64,000 nucleotides of DNA from Poteriospumella lacustris. Taxonomy: Eukaryota > Sar > Chrysophyceae > Chromulinales > Dinobryaceae. Shown here piece by piece: positions 1 to 11,000 of this stretch. The translations under genes and the position numbers were made by a program. The stretch covers positions 25,727 through 89,726 of the forward strand of contig SMOI01000124.1 in assembly GCA_008000375.1 (NCBI GenBank), read 5' to 3'. Below the pieces are notes generated by a model. That model made no database searches. It was not told the origin of the DNA and was given only the letters and a program-made list of their open reading frames with translations. Within the stretch, counting starts at the first letter, position 1, and each line of letters opens with the position of its first letter.

Positions 1-647
1 GGAACAATGCGAGCCGTAATCACCAGGGGAACCAAAATCATAAAGAAAGTATCGGCCACCGAACCATTGAAGGCATCAAACAATTTCGGATTCGTAAACC
101 GGTGATGAGGCTTGTGCGAGATTTTGTAGAATTCCGGATGAATCACGTGTTCCAAGTAATGCATGCCAAACTGGACGCAGTCTTGAATCAGCAACTGCAA
201 GAACACATGCACCCAATTGATACCACCCGCAAAGGAGTAATAAGAGGCGGGCATCAACCCCAACATCCACGACAACGTCAAGTAGCCACCCAACATTAGG
301 AAACCCTCCGGTTGGGAAAGATGCTCCTTCATGGATTCCAAAAAGTTGTATTCAGGAGCACCGACACGCTGAATAGGGAACAAACTGCCAAGATATCCAT
401 GTTTCCAAATAGAAAAATACACCAAGGTGAATACTTGTCCAACCGCCACGGCAAGTATACCGAGACTAAGACCCAACGGAGATGGTCTGACTCCCGAAGG
501 AACATTCCAGTAATCTTTGGCATTGCCATCGTACCATTCAATGTTGAAGACACGCTTATAATTATCATTGTAAGTCAAGACCAACGGAACGAACAGAATC
601 GACCCCCATAACAGGAAAAAGGTCACAAACTTCGCCACATCACTCAT
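1..647 (-). CDS. Sterol desaturase / fatty acid hydroxylase family protein, 3' end beyond window
   Basis: Reading the minus strand from an ATG at 647 gives an uninterrupted frame to the window edge (about 215 residues, C-terminus missing). It has hydrophobic segments near residues 5-25, 60-80 and 115-150, followed by the histidine boxes of the sterol desaturase/fatty acid hydroxylase superfamily: HYLEH (the HxxxH box) and HKPHH (the HxxHH box), then the family-typical NPKLFDAFNGS stretch. Members are di-iron, multi-pass ER membrane enzymes that hydroxylate or desaturate sterols or lipids. The third histidine box would lie beyond position 1. The substrate cannot be told from this part. No intron is needed. 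The start is the first in-frame ATG, with the hydrophobic helix immediately after it. Confidence 0.85.
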   Translation of the reverse strand, partial: MSDVAKFVTFFLLWGSILFVPLVLTYNDNYKRVFNIEWYDGNAKDYWNVPSGVRPSPLGLSLGILAVAVGQVFTLVYFSIWKHGYLGSLFPIQRVGAPEYNFLESMKEHLSQPEGFLMLGGYLTLSWMLGLMPASYYSFAGGINWVHVFLQLLIQDCVQFGMHYLEHVIHPEFYKISHKPHHRFTNPKLFDAFNGSVADTFFMILVPLVITARIV

Positions 648-1545
648 TCCTTCCGAAGCAACCATTGTGGCTCACGTTAAGACAACACGGAAGAGATTTC
701 GCTTGTGACTCGTTGTCGTCCTCACAGAGAACGATAGTCCAGAACGACCGAATGTTCGGACCACCGAAGCGACGAGGGGAAGAAATGTGCTGGCGTGTTG
801 CCGGCGCCTTTCCCCGCGAAACCCAAGTCAAACCCAGAGCTTAGGAGCTTCTGGGGCACACTACACGAGCACACATGGTGACATGTCCTCATCCGGGGTT
901 GCCTGTCACAAAGGTAAGCCCCCTGCGGTAAGGCGGTAAGGCCTAAGCTGGAAGGCTATATGTACATATAGACCTTCCAGTTATATCGGTGTGGGGGGGG
1001 GGGTGCGTTCCCCTTGTTTGTCCCAGATGCCCCGGCTGTAACGCCACTCACTGCCGACCCCTTTCGCCACCACCGGGCCCTGGGAAGGTAGGGGTGTTTC
1101 GCGGCCGGATCTGCGCAATCGACGTACCAGCCCCCTTTTTCCTTGTCGTCATATTTTCTGAAACGACCCTCCCACCCTCACACTCTCCCACAGGAGAGGG
1201 ATCGTCTGAACACACAAGGTATAGCGTACGTCACACCAGAGATGCCGTCAAGGCCCACGGGCGCGCGCGTTCGGAAGAGTAGGGCCGAGGCGCGACGGGT
1301 TTGGGCGAACGAACGGGCGGCGCGTGGCAGGGAGGCCACGGTAGGCGGTAGCGCACCAGCTGGGTAAAGGCAGTGTGGCGTAACGCGCCGCGTTGGAAGC
1401 GTCGGTTGGGCCCGCAGACGATGACGGGGTCGCGGATGAGGCGGACGAGTCGCTGGTTGAAGGAGTCGCCCACGCCGGAGTCCTCGATGGGGGGCGGCGT
1501 TGCCTTCCAGCCAACCACGGGGGGGGGGCTTCCCCTAGTGATAGC
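648..1545. other. Non-coding stretch with palindrome and homopolymer
   Basis: No convincing gene is seen. It holds a 33-nt palindrome (948-980), a G-run near 992-1002, a G-run near 1521-1528, and low-complexity GC-rich DNA from about 1250. Open frames in 1140-1650 are unsupported and some are antisense to the nuclease relic at 1546-1982. Confidence 0.5.
948..980. repeat. 33-nt near-perfect palindrome
   Basis: Arms CTGGAAGG (948-955) and CCTTCCAG (973-980) enclose the perfect 16-nt palindrome CTATATGTACATATAG (956-971), with a single unpaired A at 972. It could form a hairpin or cruciform or bind a dimeric protein. It lies about 300 nt upstream of the start of the desaturase gene and just before a G-run. 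Confidence 0.8.
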
Positions 1546-1982
1546 CGAACGATGACACCGACGCCTGTACGCGGCGAAGCCCCGACCTCCATGTGGATTG
1601 GGGCACCGCCAGTCTCCACATCAAGGTCAACGAGAACCAGCACCACACCTACAATCCCGGATGCGAGCGCGCGCGGCTGCAGGAGCTATGGACAGCGCCG
1701 GGTCACCGGTCGCTGGTGGTAACCCGGACGACTACGTAACCGCGAACGGCGCAGAGGTGGATTCGCCCTTTGACCGCACACCGTCGGGCGTGCGTGTACG
1801 CCCGGCGGAAACACACGGAGGCCTGGCGGTAGCGACTGGAGATACTCTTCGACCGCATGGAAGACTGACAGGCGCGTTTGACCGATTCCGCCAAGTCGCC
1901 CTGGACCACGCCGGTGCACGAGGAGCGCCTGGCCTTCGACGGCGACCCACTACCGACGCGCTTAACACGGCAGATGCGCTGA
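1546..1982 (+). pseudogene. Decayed nuclease-like gene, copy 1 (inverted relative to 3483-3838)
   Basis: Translating in shifting frames recovers a protein relic shared with the copy at 3483-3838: a DDTDACTRR segment, then VDWGTASLHIKVNENQHHTY, a CERARLQELW segment, an RSLVV strand, NPDDYVT, SPFDRT and a C-terminal WR-RLEILFDRM helix followed by an extra tail to TGA at 1982. The order (acidic residue in a strand, E/N-x-Q-H, Cys-Glu-x-x-Arg, R-V-V, NPDxY) resembles a PD-(D/E)XK-like nuclease family that I know from protists and large DNA viruses of microbes. This copy has stop codons just upstream, an approximately 10-nt deletion after the RSLVV strand and in-frame TAG/TGA codons later, so it is dead. 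The family assignment is from memory of the motif pattern and is tentative. Confidence 0.55.
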
Positions 1983-2494
1983 ACGCGGAAGAGGAAGACG
2001 ATTATGAGGAGGAAAACGCCAGCCAACCGGACACGGACGGCGAACGAGGATGTGATGACGCCCCTGTGGCGACGACGAAGCCGGGGCGACTTGGACCACC
2101 CGTCGCCAAATGCGTGCGTGGCGACTCGTGTTTGCCACGCAGTGTGGCCGGCATTGGCGAGTTGTAAGTGCACGTTATCCATTATCGGAGTTGCCCACTG
2201 TGGGCATCGCGCCGCTTGCGCGCCAGCGACCGTCGCTGCCGCCGCCGCTCGCCACCAGCTCGATATAAACCAAACACCCTCATTGTTGTTGCAACTGTTT
2301 TTGGTGGAATAAGTAATCACATTAAGCGGTAAGGTTAAGTTCTCTGCTATCATAGCACTGGAGTATCGGTCAGAGCCACAACCGCATTGTACACTAATTG
2401 AAAGTAATGACCATTAATAGATGGTATCGTGGTTACATTTCATGTACAGCATGAACTGCCTTCTTGTGTTCTTGTGATTCCTTGTCGATGAGGG
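1983..2494. other. No gene seen
   Basis: GC-rich up to about 2260, then AT-rich. The open frame that runs on to about 2167 is an extension of the relic above, not a supported gene. The AT-rich part may hold the promoter of the next gene. Confidence 0.4.
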
Positions 2495-2560
2495 ATGACC
2501 CGTCAATCAACAAACTTATTGCATTTGGTGTTCTGTTATTCCTCATCAAGTTTGAGGAAG

Positions 2561-3328
2561 ATGAGCGCTCGCTGTTCCAATTGCGGCGTGGAAAAAGCCA
2601 AAACGGAATTTTCAAAAAATCAATGGCGACTTCGTGGAAAGTGCAAGAATTGCCAACCAGCAGCTACAACGGCAGGCGTCCCAACAACAGGACTGCTGGA
2701 AACGAATATCTCACCTGCATTCGATCTAGATCGTCCGAGAAATATTCATGAACTTGAAAAATCAGAAATGATACGACTTGTCGAAGTATTGTCGCGTGAA
2801 AGTATTCAACTCCTGAGCAAGCTAACCACAGAAAATACGAAGCTGATCGAAGAGAACAACAGACTTACTTTGCAGGCCAAGTCTGTGAAAACTTTGCGCA
2901 TGGAAGTGACAAAGCTTGAAGAAGAAATCAAATGTTTGAGAAAAGAAATGTCGAAGATGGCTGGCGAAATGGCGACCTTGACGAAGACGGTCAACTCCCA
3001 GACAACGACGATTGCGCACCTATTGCAGTCGCACGAGAAGCAGTCGAAACTTGCAATTCGAAAGCTTCTGGATGATGCGGAAAATCTTCCCGACAAGTCA
3101 GTGTTATCTACAAATGCGAAGAACTACATTGCTACCCATTCCAGTAAACTGCGACGAGATGCGGCCCATTCCTTCTCTCCGGTCAGAATTAAAGATGCAA
3201 TTAAGGAATTTTCGGGGTCCGAGAAAATGAAGGAAATCTTGATTGATTTGTTCGTGCACGTGTATGGAGTTTCGTTTGAAGAAGACGACACAATCGATGA
3301 CGAATGGGACACGGAGCTAGATCATTAG
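2561..3328 (+). CDS. Zinc-finger (Stc1-like, CxxC/CxxC) coiled-coil protein
   Basis: From the ATG at 2561 the product is 255 residues. Residues 4-31 carry a four-cysteine knuckle, CSNC then about 20 residues then CKNC, with FSKNQW between them. This pattern resembles the Stc1 domain (a LIM-like zinc finger found in a fission-yeast heterochromatin adaptor and in many other proteins). A long heptad-rich region, roughly residues 65-160, is a predicted coiled coil, followed by a charged acidic tail (EEDDTIDDEWD). An in-frame ATG at 2495 would add 22 residues with no homology. The gene sits between two inverted nuclease relics. The function is unknown; a zinc-dependent adaptor is the most that can be inferred. 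Confidence 0.7.
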   Translation: MSARCSNCGVEKAKTEFSKNQWRLRGKCKNCQPAATTAGVPTTGLLETNISPAFDLDRPRNIHELEKSEMIRLVEVLSRESIQLLSKLTTENTKLIEENNRLTLQAKSVKTLRMEVTKLEEEIKCLRKEMSKMAGEMATLTKTVNSQTTTIAHLLQSHEKQSKLAIRKLLDDAENLPDKSVLSTNAKNYIATHSSKLRRDAAHSFSPVRIKDAIKEFSGSEKMKEILIDLFVHVYGVSFEEDDTIDDEWDTELDH

Positions 3329-3482
3329 GAACAAAATATATTGTCTCTCATAGAAATGTAAGACACTTGTATAAAGAAAGAAGAGAGGTCCGACTCTTGT
3401 AATTGCGGTTAAACACGGAATAGACAATGCACGCGGTGGATCATACTGCGTCATTCACTTGACCTTGTCTGAAAAGAAGTCG

Positions 3483-3838
3483 TCCCGGCTTCGGTCAAGC
3501 ACGCGTGCCAGTGTTCCATGCGGTCGAAGAGTATCTCCAGTCGCTGGCGCCAGGCCTCCGTGTGCGCCGTCCGTGGTTACGTAGTCGTCCGGGTTCAGTC
3601 GAAGCACCACCAGCGACCGGTGACTCGGCGCTGTCCATAGCTCCTGCAGCCGCGCGCGCTCGCATCCGGGATTGTAGGTGTGGTGCTGGTTCTCGTTGAC
3701 CTTGATGTGGAGACTGGCGACGCCCCAATCCACATCGTGGTCCGGGCGTCGCCGCGTGCAGGCGTCAGTGTCATCGTTCGTGCGCACTAGTTGGTCGATT
3801 TGCCAGCCGCAGTGGCCATACAAGGGGTCGCTTTCCAC
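3483..3838 (-). pseudogene. Decayed nuclease-like gene, copy 2
   Basis: On the minus strand this gives the same relic as 1546-1982 with a better preserved core: WQIDQLVRTNDDTDACTRR, VDWGVASLHIKVNENQHHTY, CERARLQELW, RSLVVLRLNPDDYVT, then (after a deletion of roughly 60 nt relative to copy 1 and a frame change) WRQRLEILFDRMEHWHACL. An N-terminal half that such a nuclease would need is missing. Both copies have lost different pieces, so they were probably duplicated as an inverted pair and then decayed independently. Open frame on its own is 3455-3838. Confidence 0.55.
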
Positions 3839-4782
3839 ACGGGGCTGTTAGTCCCAGGGGTCTCCTGAGAACGCACAAACAATCAACAGTGGCCAATATA
3901 TAGCGTTAAGGCAAGTAGGAAATAGAGTGAAACACAGACACATCGCCTTTCGACTGGACGATGATTTGATTGTCGAGATGTTCGTAAATGAATTGTTTGC
4001 TTTTTTCTTTTCACTTGGGAAAATGAAGAATCATCGAGCAGACCAATCGCCAACGTCTCTTGAAGCAGTTTGCTTCCCACACTTGAACATCATTGCATCG
4101 CCACTGCTTCCACGGCCAATGTATTCCCGTTTGGACTTGGTCGTCAAGTTTTGCTCACGAAGTCCCCGATAATCGTGAGATGGAGCAAAACTTGACGGCC
4201 AAGTTCAATCGGTAATACATTAGCCGTGGAAGCAGTGGCGACGCAATGGTGTTCAAGTGTAGGAAGCAAACTATTTAAAGAGACGTTGGTGATGTTGGTC
4301 GAGGAGAATGTCAGGGTGACATTCCTTCGTATTCCTAACCTGTATAAGCTTAACACATCGCAGTCGTTATATTATTGTCGTTGACGTTTTCTTCGATCTC
4401 AGGTACTGTACGTTGGTCGCTTCAGTCGCTGGTCTTCATCGGCGTTTATGGTTGTCATCAATACATGGGGGAGCCTCACTTTACATCCTGTTCCTTATTA
4501 GGATATCGCGATATTGCGTGTGAAGTAAGGCCTAAACCATAAACTAGGCGCAGTCCCATGATGAGCGGAGAGGAGGTTGTGATTTTAAAAGTTGAAACGG
4601 GTGCCAGCGACCGTTACACGCGCTGGCGACGAAGCGGACGGCGGAGAGAGAGAACGAAGAACAACAGCAGTTGACTCGATGTGGTTCATAATCGTTTTCT
4701 GAACAAAGATATCGGGGGGAGAAGAGCCTTCCCGTCTGTCTGTTGTTCTTGAGGAGTTCTGTTAAGCGAGGTTAAAAGAAGA
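3839..4782. other. Intergenic, contains foldback element
   Basis: No gene is supported. The only structured feature is the long inverted repeat at 4051-4288. The last 400 nt include the presumed promoter and 5' leader of the membrane protein gene that starts at 4783. Confidence 0.5.
4051..4288. repeat. Foldback element: 106-nt inverted repeat with 26-nt loop
   Basis: The arm 4051-4156 (CAACGTCTCT...TTTTGCTC) and the arm 4183-4288 (GAGCAAAA...AGACGTTG) are reverse complements with about 11 mismatches, i.e. about 90% identity by eye. The loop is 4157-4182. No open frame explains it. It could be a MITE-like or foldback transposon, or the gene for a long hairpin RNA. Confidence 0.85.
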
Positions 4783-5673
4783 ATGGCCACTGTGTACCCC
4801 ATCGCAGGCGAACGCGCCGACACCAGCGGTGTCCAGTTCCATCCTGCGGATCACATCGCTCGAAAGCCTACCAAAGCTGAACTGAGATTGCATGGTCCAA
4901 TTGGATTTGTACGATCGTTGATTTGGTTCATAACGGGTCGTTTCTTGGAGCTGGATGACCAGGTGGTTGATGGCCTTCTGGAGCGACAGAAGAGCGAACA
5001 CGCCAACATCGCCCTCGTCGGTGCCTTGTTGATGACCATCACCTTTTCCTACATCCCTCCTCTGTTGGATTGGCCTCAAGATTGGGTGACGGGTGCCTTC
5101 GGCTTTGCGACGTCGATGTGCAACTGCATGGTGGTCTGTTCAGTGTCGCTGTCGACCGGCATGTTGCTCTGTTTGAACGTGCTGAAGGACGACACGGAAT
5201 GTCGCAATTTCTTGAACAAAATCGGTATGTTCGAGTTGGTGCCGTTCCAGACATTGTGGGGTGCCATTTGCATGTTTGGCTTCGTCGTGGGCACGATTCA
5301 GTACTACCGCATGTTGGACTTCGACAACTGGTTCTTCTACATCATCACCATCACCTACGTCCCCGCGATGATGATTGTGCCCCTCACCGTGTGGGCGTAT
5401 ATCAAAGGTCTGTTCGGTTTGCGGGAAGACGACGTGAAGGACAGTCTGTTGCACGTGGACGCCGTCTTGGCGGAGGCGCTGCTGACGGAGTATTTGAAGA
5501 CGTTCTTCAAGGGCAACGTCGACCTGGTCCCCGGCTGTGGCACCGAATACAACGAGTTCATCACGTGGGTGAAGATGACCCGTCGCGTGGAGCATATCTC
5601 TCGCACGGGCCTCGTCAATCTGCGGAACCGCTTCGTCAGCGTCCTCGGCGAGTACTCCTACGACTACAAATAG
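4783..5673 (+). CDS. Four-helix membrane protein of unknown function
   Basis: A 296-residue single-exon protein that I do not recognise. Hydrophobic segments lie near residues 76-95, 105-132, 153-175 and 183-207, so four membrane helices are likely. The N-terminal 70 residues and the C-terminal 85 residues are soluble and probably on the same side of the membrane. The C-terminal part (after FGLREDD) is helical and charged, ending in YSYDYK. The first ATG, in a gAAGAATGG context, is used. Codon use is typical for the moderate-GC genes here. It is convergent with the E1 gene downstream. Confidence 0.85.
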   Translation: MATVYPIAGERADTSGVQFHPADHIARKPTKAELRLHGPIGFVRSLIWFITGRFLELDDQVVDGLLERQKSEHANIALVGALLMTITFSYIPPLLDWPQDWVTGAFGFATSMCNCMVVCSVSLSTGMLLCLNVLKDDTECRNFLNKIGMFELVPFQTLWGAICMFGFVVGTIQYYRMLDFDNWFFYIITITYVPAMMIVPLTVWAYIKGLFGLREDDVKDSLLHVDAVLAEALLTEYLKTFFKGNVDLVPGCGTEYNEFITWVKMTRRVEHISRTGLVNLRNRFVSVLGEYSYDYK

Positions 5674-6309
5674 ACCCAACCGGCTCGCCGTTCACCCTGC
5701 AGCAGGCGATGTGGCTCTCCCGCGTGCCACTGCATCGCTCTGCTCTGCTCTGCTCTGCTCGCCCCCTCCCCTTCATGTTCCGGGGCCTCCTGCGCCTCCT
5801 CGTCCAACAACGGTTTTGTGTCTGTCGCCTTCGCCTTCATCGTCGTCTCGTTCTTGTCTCTTCGGCAGCGGTGGTGGCCAACTTCAGTATCCGATCCGTT
5901 TCGTTCACCGAACCGCTGTTACCATCGCCACCGCTGCGGTGCCCCCCCCCCATTGATTTCTCCTGTTTCTTTTCGTTTGTTGTTGTCGTCGTCGTCTTCG
6001 TTGGGCGACGCGTGTCCTGTGTCGTGTCGTGTGCGTGAGCGAATGTCCATCTCGGTGCCAGCGAGGGCGGGTGTGGGTGGCTGTCCTCCCCTCCCGCCCT
6101 CTGCTCTCCCTCCCCCTTCCCCCTTCCCCCTCCTCTCTCTGTCGTTGTCGGTGCCGATGTCGATGTCGTCGCTGTGCTGTTCGTCGTAGCGTGTGTTAAT
6201 TAAGTAGATTCGCCCCCCCCCCTGTGCGGCCGTCTGTCCGTCCGTCTGTCTGTTGTGTGTCTCGGTGGCCGAGCGACGGGGGCTCTGGCCGCAGTGCCGT
6301 TAGCGCAGG
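5674..6309. other. Tail-to-tail intergenic region
   Basis: Lies between the 3' ends of the membrane protein gene (plus) and the E1 gene (minus). It is rich in C/T tracts on the plus strand (for example 5941-5950 and 6098-6140) and in GTC repeats. No gene is supported. Confidence 0.5.
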
Positions 6310-6490
6310 CTACGGCGCTGACGGCGCGCCACCGTCGCCGGTGGCGTCGTCCTCGTCGCCGTCATCGGTGTCGTCGTCGTCGCGCGACAGCAGCACGTGG
6401 CGCACGCGGCGCCATCGCGACCGCCACCGCACGTGCCACGCGCCCGTCGACGTCGCAGTGGCGGCCGGCGGCGCTGCCTCCGCGTCGTTG

Positions 6491-6526
<36 letters not shown>

Positions 6527-8048
6527 GTGGCTTCAGCGGTCACGGCGGCAGTGTCGCCGGGTTCCGCCGGGTCAACGTCGGCGGCGGCGGCGGCCGCAGC
6601 GTCGCCGTTGACGCGGTCTGTCGCACCTGTCGCATCTGCTGCCTCGTCGCTGTCGCCATCGCCCTCGTTGTCCGCGTCGCCGGTAGCCTCGTCGCCGTCG
6701 TCGTAGTCGTCGCCATCGGTTTCGTCGTCGTCGGTCGCCGTCAGCAGTCGCTGCAGCAGCGCCTCGTCCGCCTCGTCGTCGTCGGCGGCGGCAGCGGCCG
6801 CATCGACGTCGACCGCCGGGTCCACGGCACCGTCGGCGTCGCTCGTCGTCGTCCGCGTCGCCACCGGCGCCACCGCCTCGCCACCGTCGCCGTCGCCGTC
6901 GCCGTCGGTCGGCAGCGGCGTCGGCAGCGTCAGCACCACCGTCGGCAGCTCGATCTCCTCCGCCGCCGCCGCCGCAGCGTCGCTGTCGTCGCCGTCGGCG
7001 GCCCGCAGCGTCACCGTCACCGTGAGACGCACCGTCCGCGTCTCATCGCCACCGCCGCCGTCGCTGTCACCGCGACGAGCGCGGCGCGGCGTCGCGGGCA
7101 GCAGCGACGCGAGCGACGCGGTGCGACGGTGCGCGCGGTGCTCCGGCAAAAACGACGCGTAGAGCAGCGCCTCGTCGTCCGTCGCGACGATCGACGCGAC
7201 GTCGTCGACGCGCGGGTAGCGCGCGCGCAGGTAGCGCCGCAGGTCGACGACGGTGACGTCGCGCGGCGGCTCATCGTCGTCGCCGCTGCGGTCGACGAGC
7301 GCCGCCAGTCGCCGCGCCAGTCGCTGCGTCGTCGCTGACGACGACAGCGACGATGAGCGTCGCTGCGCCGAGGCGGCGACGTCGTCGACGAGCAGCGCGA
7401 GCTCCTCCGCCGCGCGGCGCAGCGGCGGCACGTGCAGCTCGTCCCACTGCGACGCTGGCGCCGTCGTCGTCGATGCTGCAGCGCTGGCGCTGGCTTTGGC
7501 AGCGGCGGTGGCGCTGGCAGCGGCACTGGCGGTCGTCGGTTGCGGGGCGCGCAGGAGACGCGCGAGCAGCGCCTGCGTCGTCTCCGCGGTCGACGGGGGC
7601 CACCGCCGCGGCGATGGCGCGGGCCACGCGGCCTGCGTCGTCGCGGCGCGCACCGGCTGCGCGAAGGCGACGGTGGGCACGGCGAGGTTCACGTACGCGT
7701 TGCGGAAGCGGCGCACGAGCCGCTCGCGCTCGCGCTCGATGGTCGCGTCGTCGTCGTCGTCGGCGGCGACCTCGTCGCGGTCGCTGCGCAGCGGCGGCAG
7801 CGCCAGCCATCGCCGACGCGACGCTTCGCAGTGCCGCGCGGCCGGCATCGCCCACGGCGCGTCCCACAGCCCCGTCGCCAGCACCAGCGCCGCCACGTCC
7901 TCGACGCTGTCGCCGCCGCCGTCGCTGTCGCCGTCGCTGTCGAAGGTGGCGGCGGTCGGCGTCGCTTCGCCGTCGTCGTCGCCAACGTCGCCAGCGTCGT
8001 CGCCTTCGTCGTCGCCTTCGTCGTCATCATCGTTCGTCGCTGCGCCAT

Positions 8049-8083
<35 letters not shown>

Positions 8084-11000
8084 GTGGCGGCATCGGAGGC
8101 GGATCGCTGCGGTCGCAGCCACCGCGACGCCCAGCGACTCCACAGCGACGCCCCGCGACGGCTGCGCATCGGACGCGGCTCCTTCGCCTCCGCGTCGCCG
8201 TCGCCGTTGCCGTCGCCATCGCAGTCACCGTCGCCGCCGTCGTCGTCTTCGTCGTCGCTTTCGCTGTGGTCGACGCTGTCGACGTCGCTGTCGCCAGCAC
8301 CGTCAGCCGCTGCTGCCGCCGCCGCCGCCGTCTCGTCGCTGTCGACGGCGATTGGCGGCTGCGGCGGCTGCGTCGTCTCACCGGCGCAGCGGTCGCTGTG
8401 CGCCGTGTCCGTCGCCGCCGCGACCGTTGCGGTGGCGGAGCGCTGCCACCGCCGCCGCTGGCGCCGCTTCTCCGACGCGACCTTGAGCAGCTCGAGCGAC
8501 ACGAGGCCGGCGACGTGCGCCGTCGTCGTCGCCAGCGCCGGGACGATGCGGCCCGCGAGCCGCTGCACGTCGAGCGTCTCCAGCGGCGGCAGCGCGTAGT
8601 TGCGGCTGCGCAGGTTGCTCGTCGCCTCGACGAAGGCCACGTGGCCGCGCGCCAGATCGTCCTTCTCGAAGCTCTGCGGCGCGAGGGGCGCGGCCGCCAG
8701 CGCCGACGGCAGCGGCTCGCGACCCTCATCGGCCACCGCCGCGGCCCCTGCGGCCCCTGCGGCGTCGTCGTCAGTGGCGGCGACGAGGTGTGCGACGATC
8801 GCCTGCGCCTTCGCCAGCGACTCGACGCCGACGTGGGCCGCCCAGCCGAGCGACTGCAGCCGCAGCCACATCGCCGCGGCGACCCAGTCGCGGTGCAGCG
8901 GCTGCGTCGCGTCGAAGGCGATCGCGACGGGTCGCCGGCGGCTGCCCGTCCAGAACGGCTGCCCGTCCTCGTCGACGCTGTCGCGCGGGTGCGTCGCCAA
9001 CAGCTGCGCGACCTCCGCGTCGAACCACCGCGAAAACGTCGCCTGCGCCCACGCGAACGTCGCCCGCCACGCGGCGCCTTTCGTCCCCGCGGCGCTGCCG
9101 ATCGTCGCCCGCGTCGACGCGACCGTTTCGACGTTGTCGTCGAGGCGCCGCTGCTCGTCGGCGGCCAACGTCGCGCGCCACGCGGCCACCACCTCCGCCG
9201 CTGCTGCGCCTTGGCCCTGACCGAGCGGCTGCAGTAGCCGCTGGCGCATGGCGAGGTGGCGCACGTCGCCGTCGAAGAGGCCGTCGAACTGCGCCTTGGC
9301 CCAGGCGACGCAGTGCTCGGACTGGAACGGGAACGATTTGAGCGTGCACAGCGGCACGGCGTCCTCGGGCGGGTCCGACGACGACGCGTACGACTCGGTG
9401 ACGAAGGGCAGCACGACCTGCACGTTCGCCTGCGTGCCCAACGTGCCCGAGTCGATCAGCGGCAGCTTGTGGCGCAGACACTGCGCGTCGACGTAGCGGC
9501 GGGCGTCGACGTTGTCCAGCGCGTTGACGACGACGTCGGCGTGGCGCCAGAACGCGTCGTCGAAGAGGTGCGCCGTCTCGGCGCCCACGCGGTGCGTGTA
9601 CGCGACGACGCGCACGTGGCGGTTCATCGCGGCGACCTGCGCCGCGGCCACCGTCGCCTTCGCCTCGCCGATGTGTCGCTCGCTGTGTGACACGCGGTCG
9701 CGGTGCAAGGTCAGTCGCAGTGGCGAGGGGTGGCGGGGGGGGTGGCGTAACGTACCGGAAGAGCAGCTGGCGGTTGAGGTTGCTGCGCTCGATGGCGTCG
9801 TCGTCGGTGACGACGATGCCGCCGTGCTGCAGCCCGTGGCGGCCCCACGGCGACGCCGCCAGCGCCGCGGCGTCCTCCTCTGGCGCGGTGGCGTTGTCGT
9901 GGCGGTGGCGGCGGCGGCGGCCTTCTCCGACGCCGAGCAGCGCAAAGTTCTTGAGCAGTTCGCAGCCGATCGCCCCGGCGCCCACAACGAAGACCCGCAG
10001 CCCGCGCAGCTCCTCCTGCAGCGCCTCGCCGTACACCCGCGACACCGCGTTCGCCTCCTGCGCCGACGATACGGCGTCAGCGCCAGCGTCGTTGGCGGCC
10101 TCTTCGTCGTCGGCGGCGTCGTCGTCGAGCGAGTCGAGCGACTCGAAGAGCCACAGCTGCGAGATCGGCGCGTACCGCTGCGTCAGCCCTTTCACCGCCT
10201 CCTGCGCCAGCGTTGCACCGATCACCGACACCGTCGCAGGACACGGCGCGTCGATGCAGCTGCGCAGGAAACGTGGGTAGACGTAGTCGATCCACTGGCG
10301 ACCGATGCGGCCGCCGGCGCTGATCGGTCGCCACGGGTCGCGAACGCCGCGTTCTTTGAGCTCTTCGATGAGCAGCAGGCGGCTCAGAGCCCGTCGCTCG
10401 GCGGCGTCGTGTCGCAGGGGGTCGTGGACGTCGTCCGTCGCGAACTGCAGCGTGTCGAAGGCCTGCAGCGAGGCCAGCAGCACCGTCTTCAGCGCCCAGT
10501 CGTGCTTCGGGGACAGGCAGCCGTTACATTCGGCGAACGATGGTGCCCGCAGCTGCTGGTCGAAGGGCTGGTGGTGGAGCGTACGGCGCGTCTTCAGCTT
10601 CTGCAGCGCAAAGGAAGACGCGGCGGCGGGAGAGCGCTGGCGCAGGGCGGCGACGGCGGAGGCGTCGTTGGGGTCGACGAGGCGCAGGCGACACGTTTTC
10701 GTGTTCACCACGCGCTCGACGACAAACGACGCTGTCGCAGTGGCGACATCGCCGTGCGCCGCGGTCGTCGTGGGTTGTTCTCCGCCGGCTTCATCGTGCA
10801 CAGGCAGCGGCCGCAGTTCGACGGTGTCGCCGAGCCCGAGGCGCAGCGCTTGTTCGTCGATGCAGCGGACGGTGATCCGCGCTGGATCCGTCGCGTCCGG
10901 GGCCCAATCGACGTGCTCCAGCAGCACCTCTTTGTAGCTCTCTCCGTCGACGTCTTCGATGACGAAGGTGTCCAAGAAGTCGTTGAACACGAGGCCCACG

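Noticed and set aside
1248-1646. 132-codon minus-strand frame
   Set aside because: Antisense to the nuclease relic; no motifs of its own.
5070-6038. 322-codon plus-strand frame
   Set aside because: Out-of-frame shadow of the membrane protein gene, running on into low-complexity 3' sequence; no domain.
7253-9237. Several 300-600 codon plus-strand frames rich in Ser, Arg and Ala
   Set aside because: Antisense to the E1 low-complexity inserts; GC-rich repeats keep all frames open.
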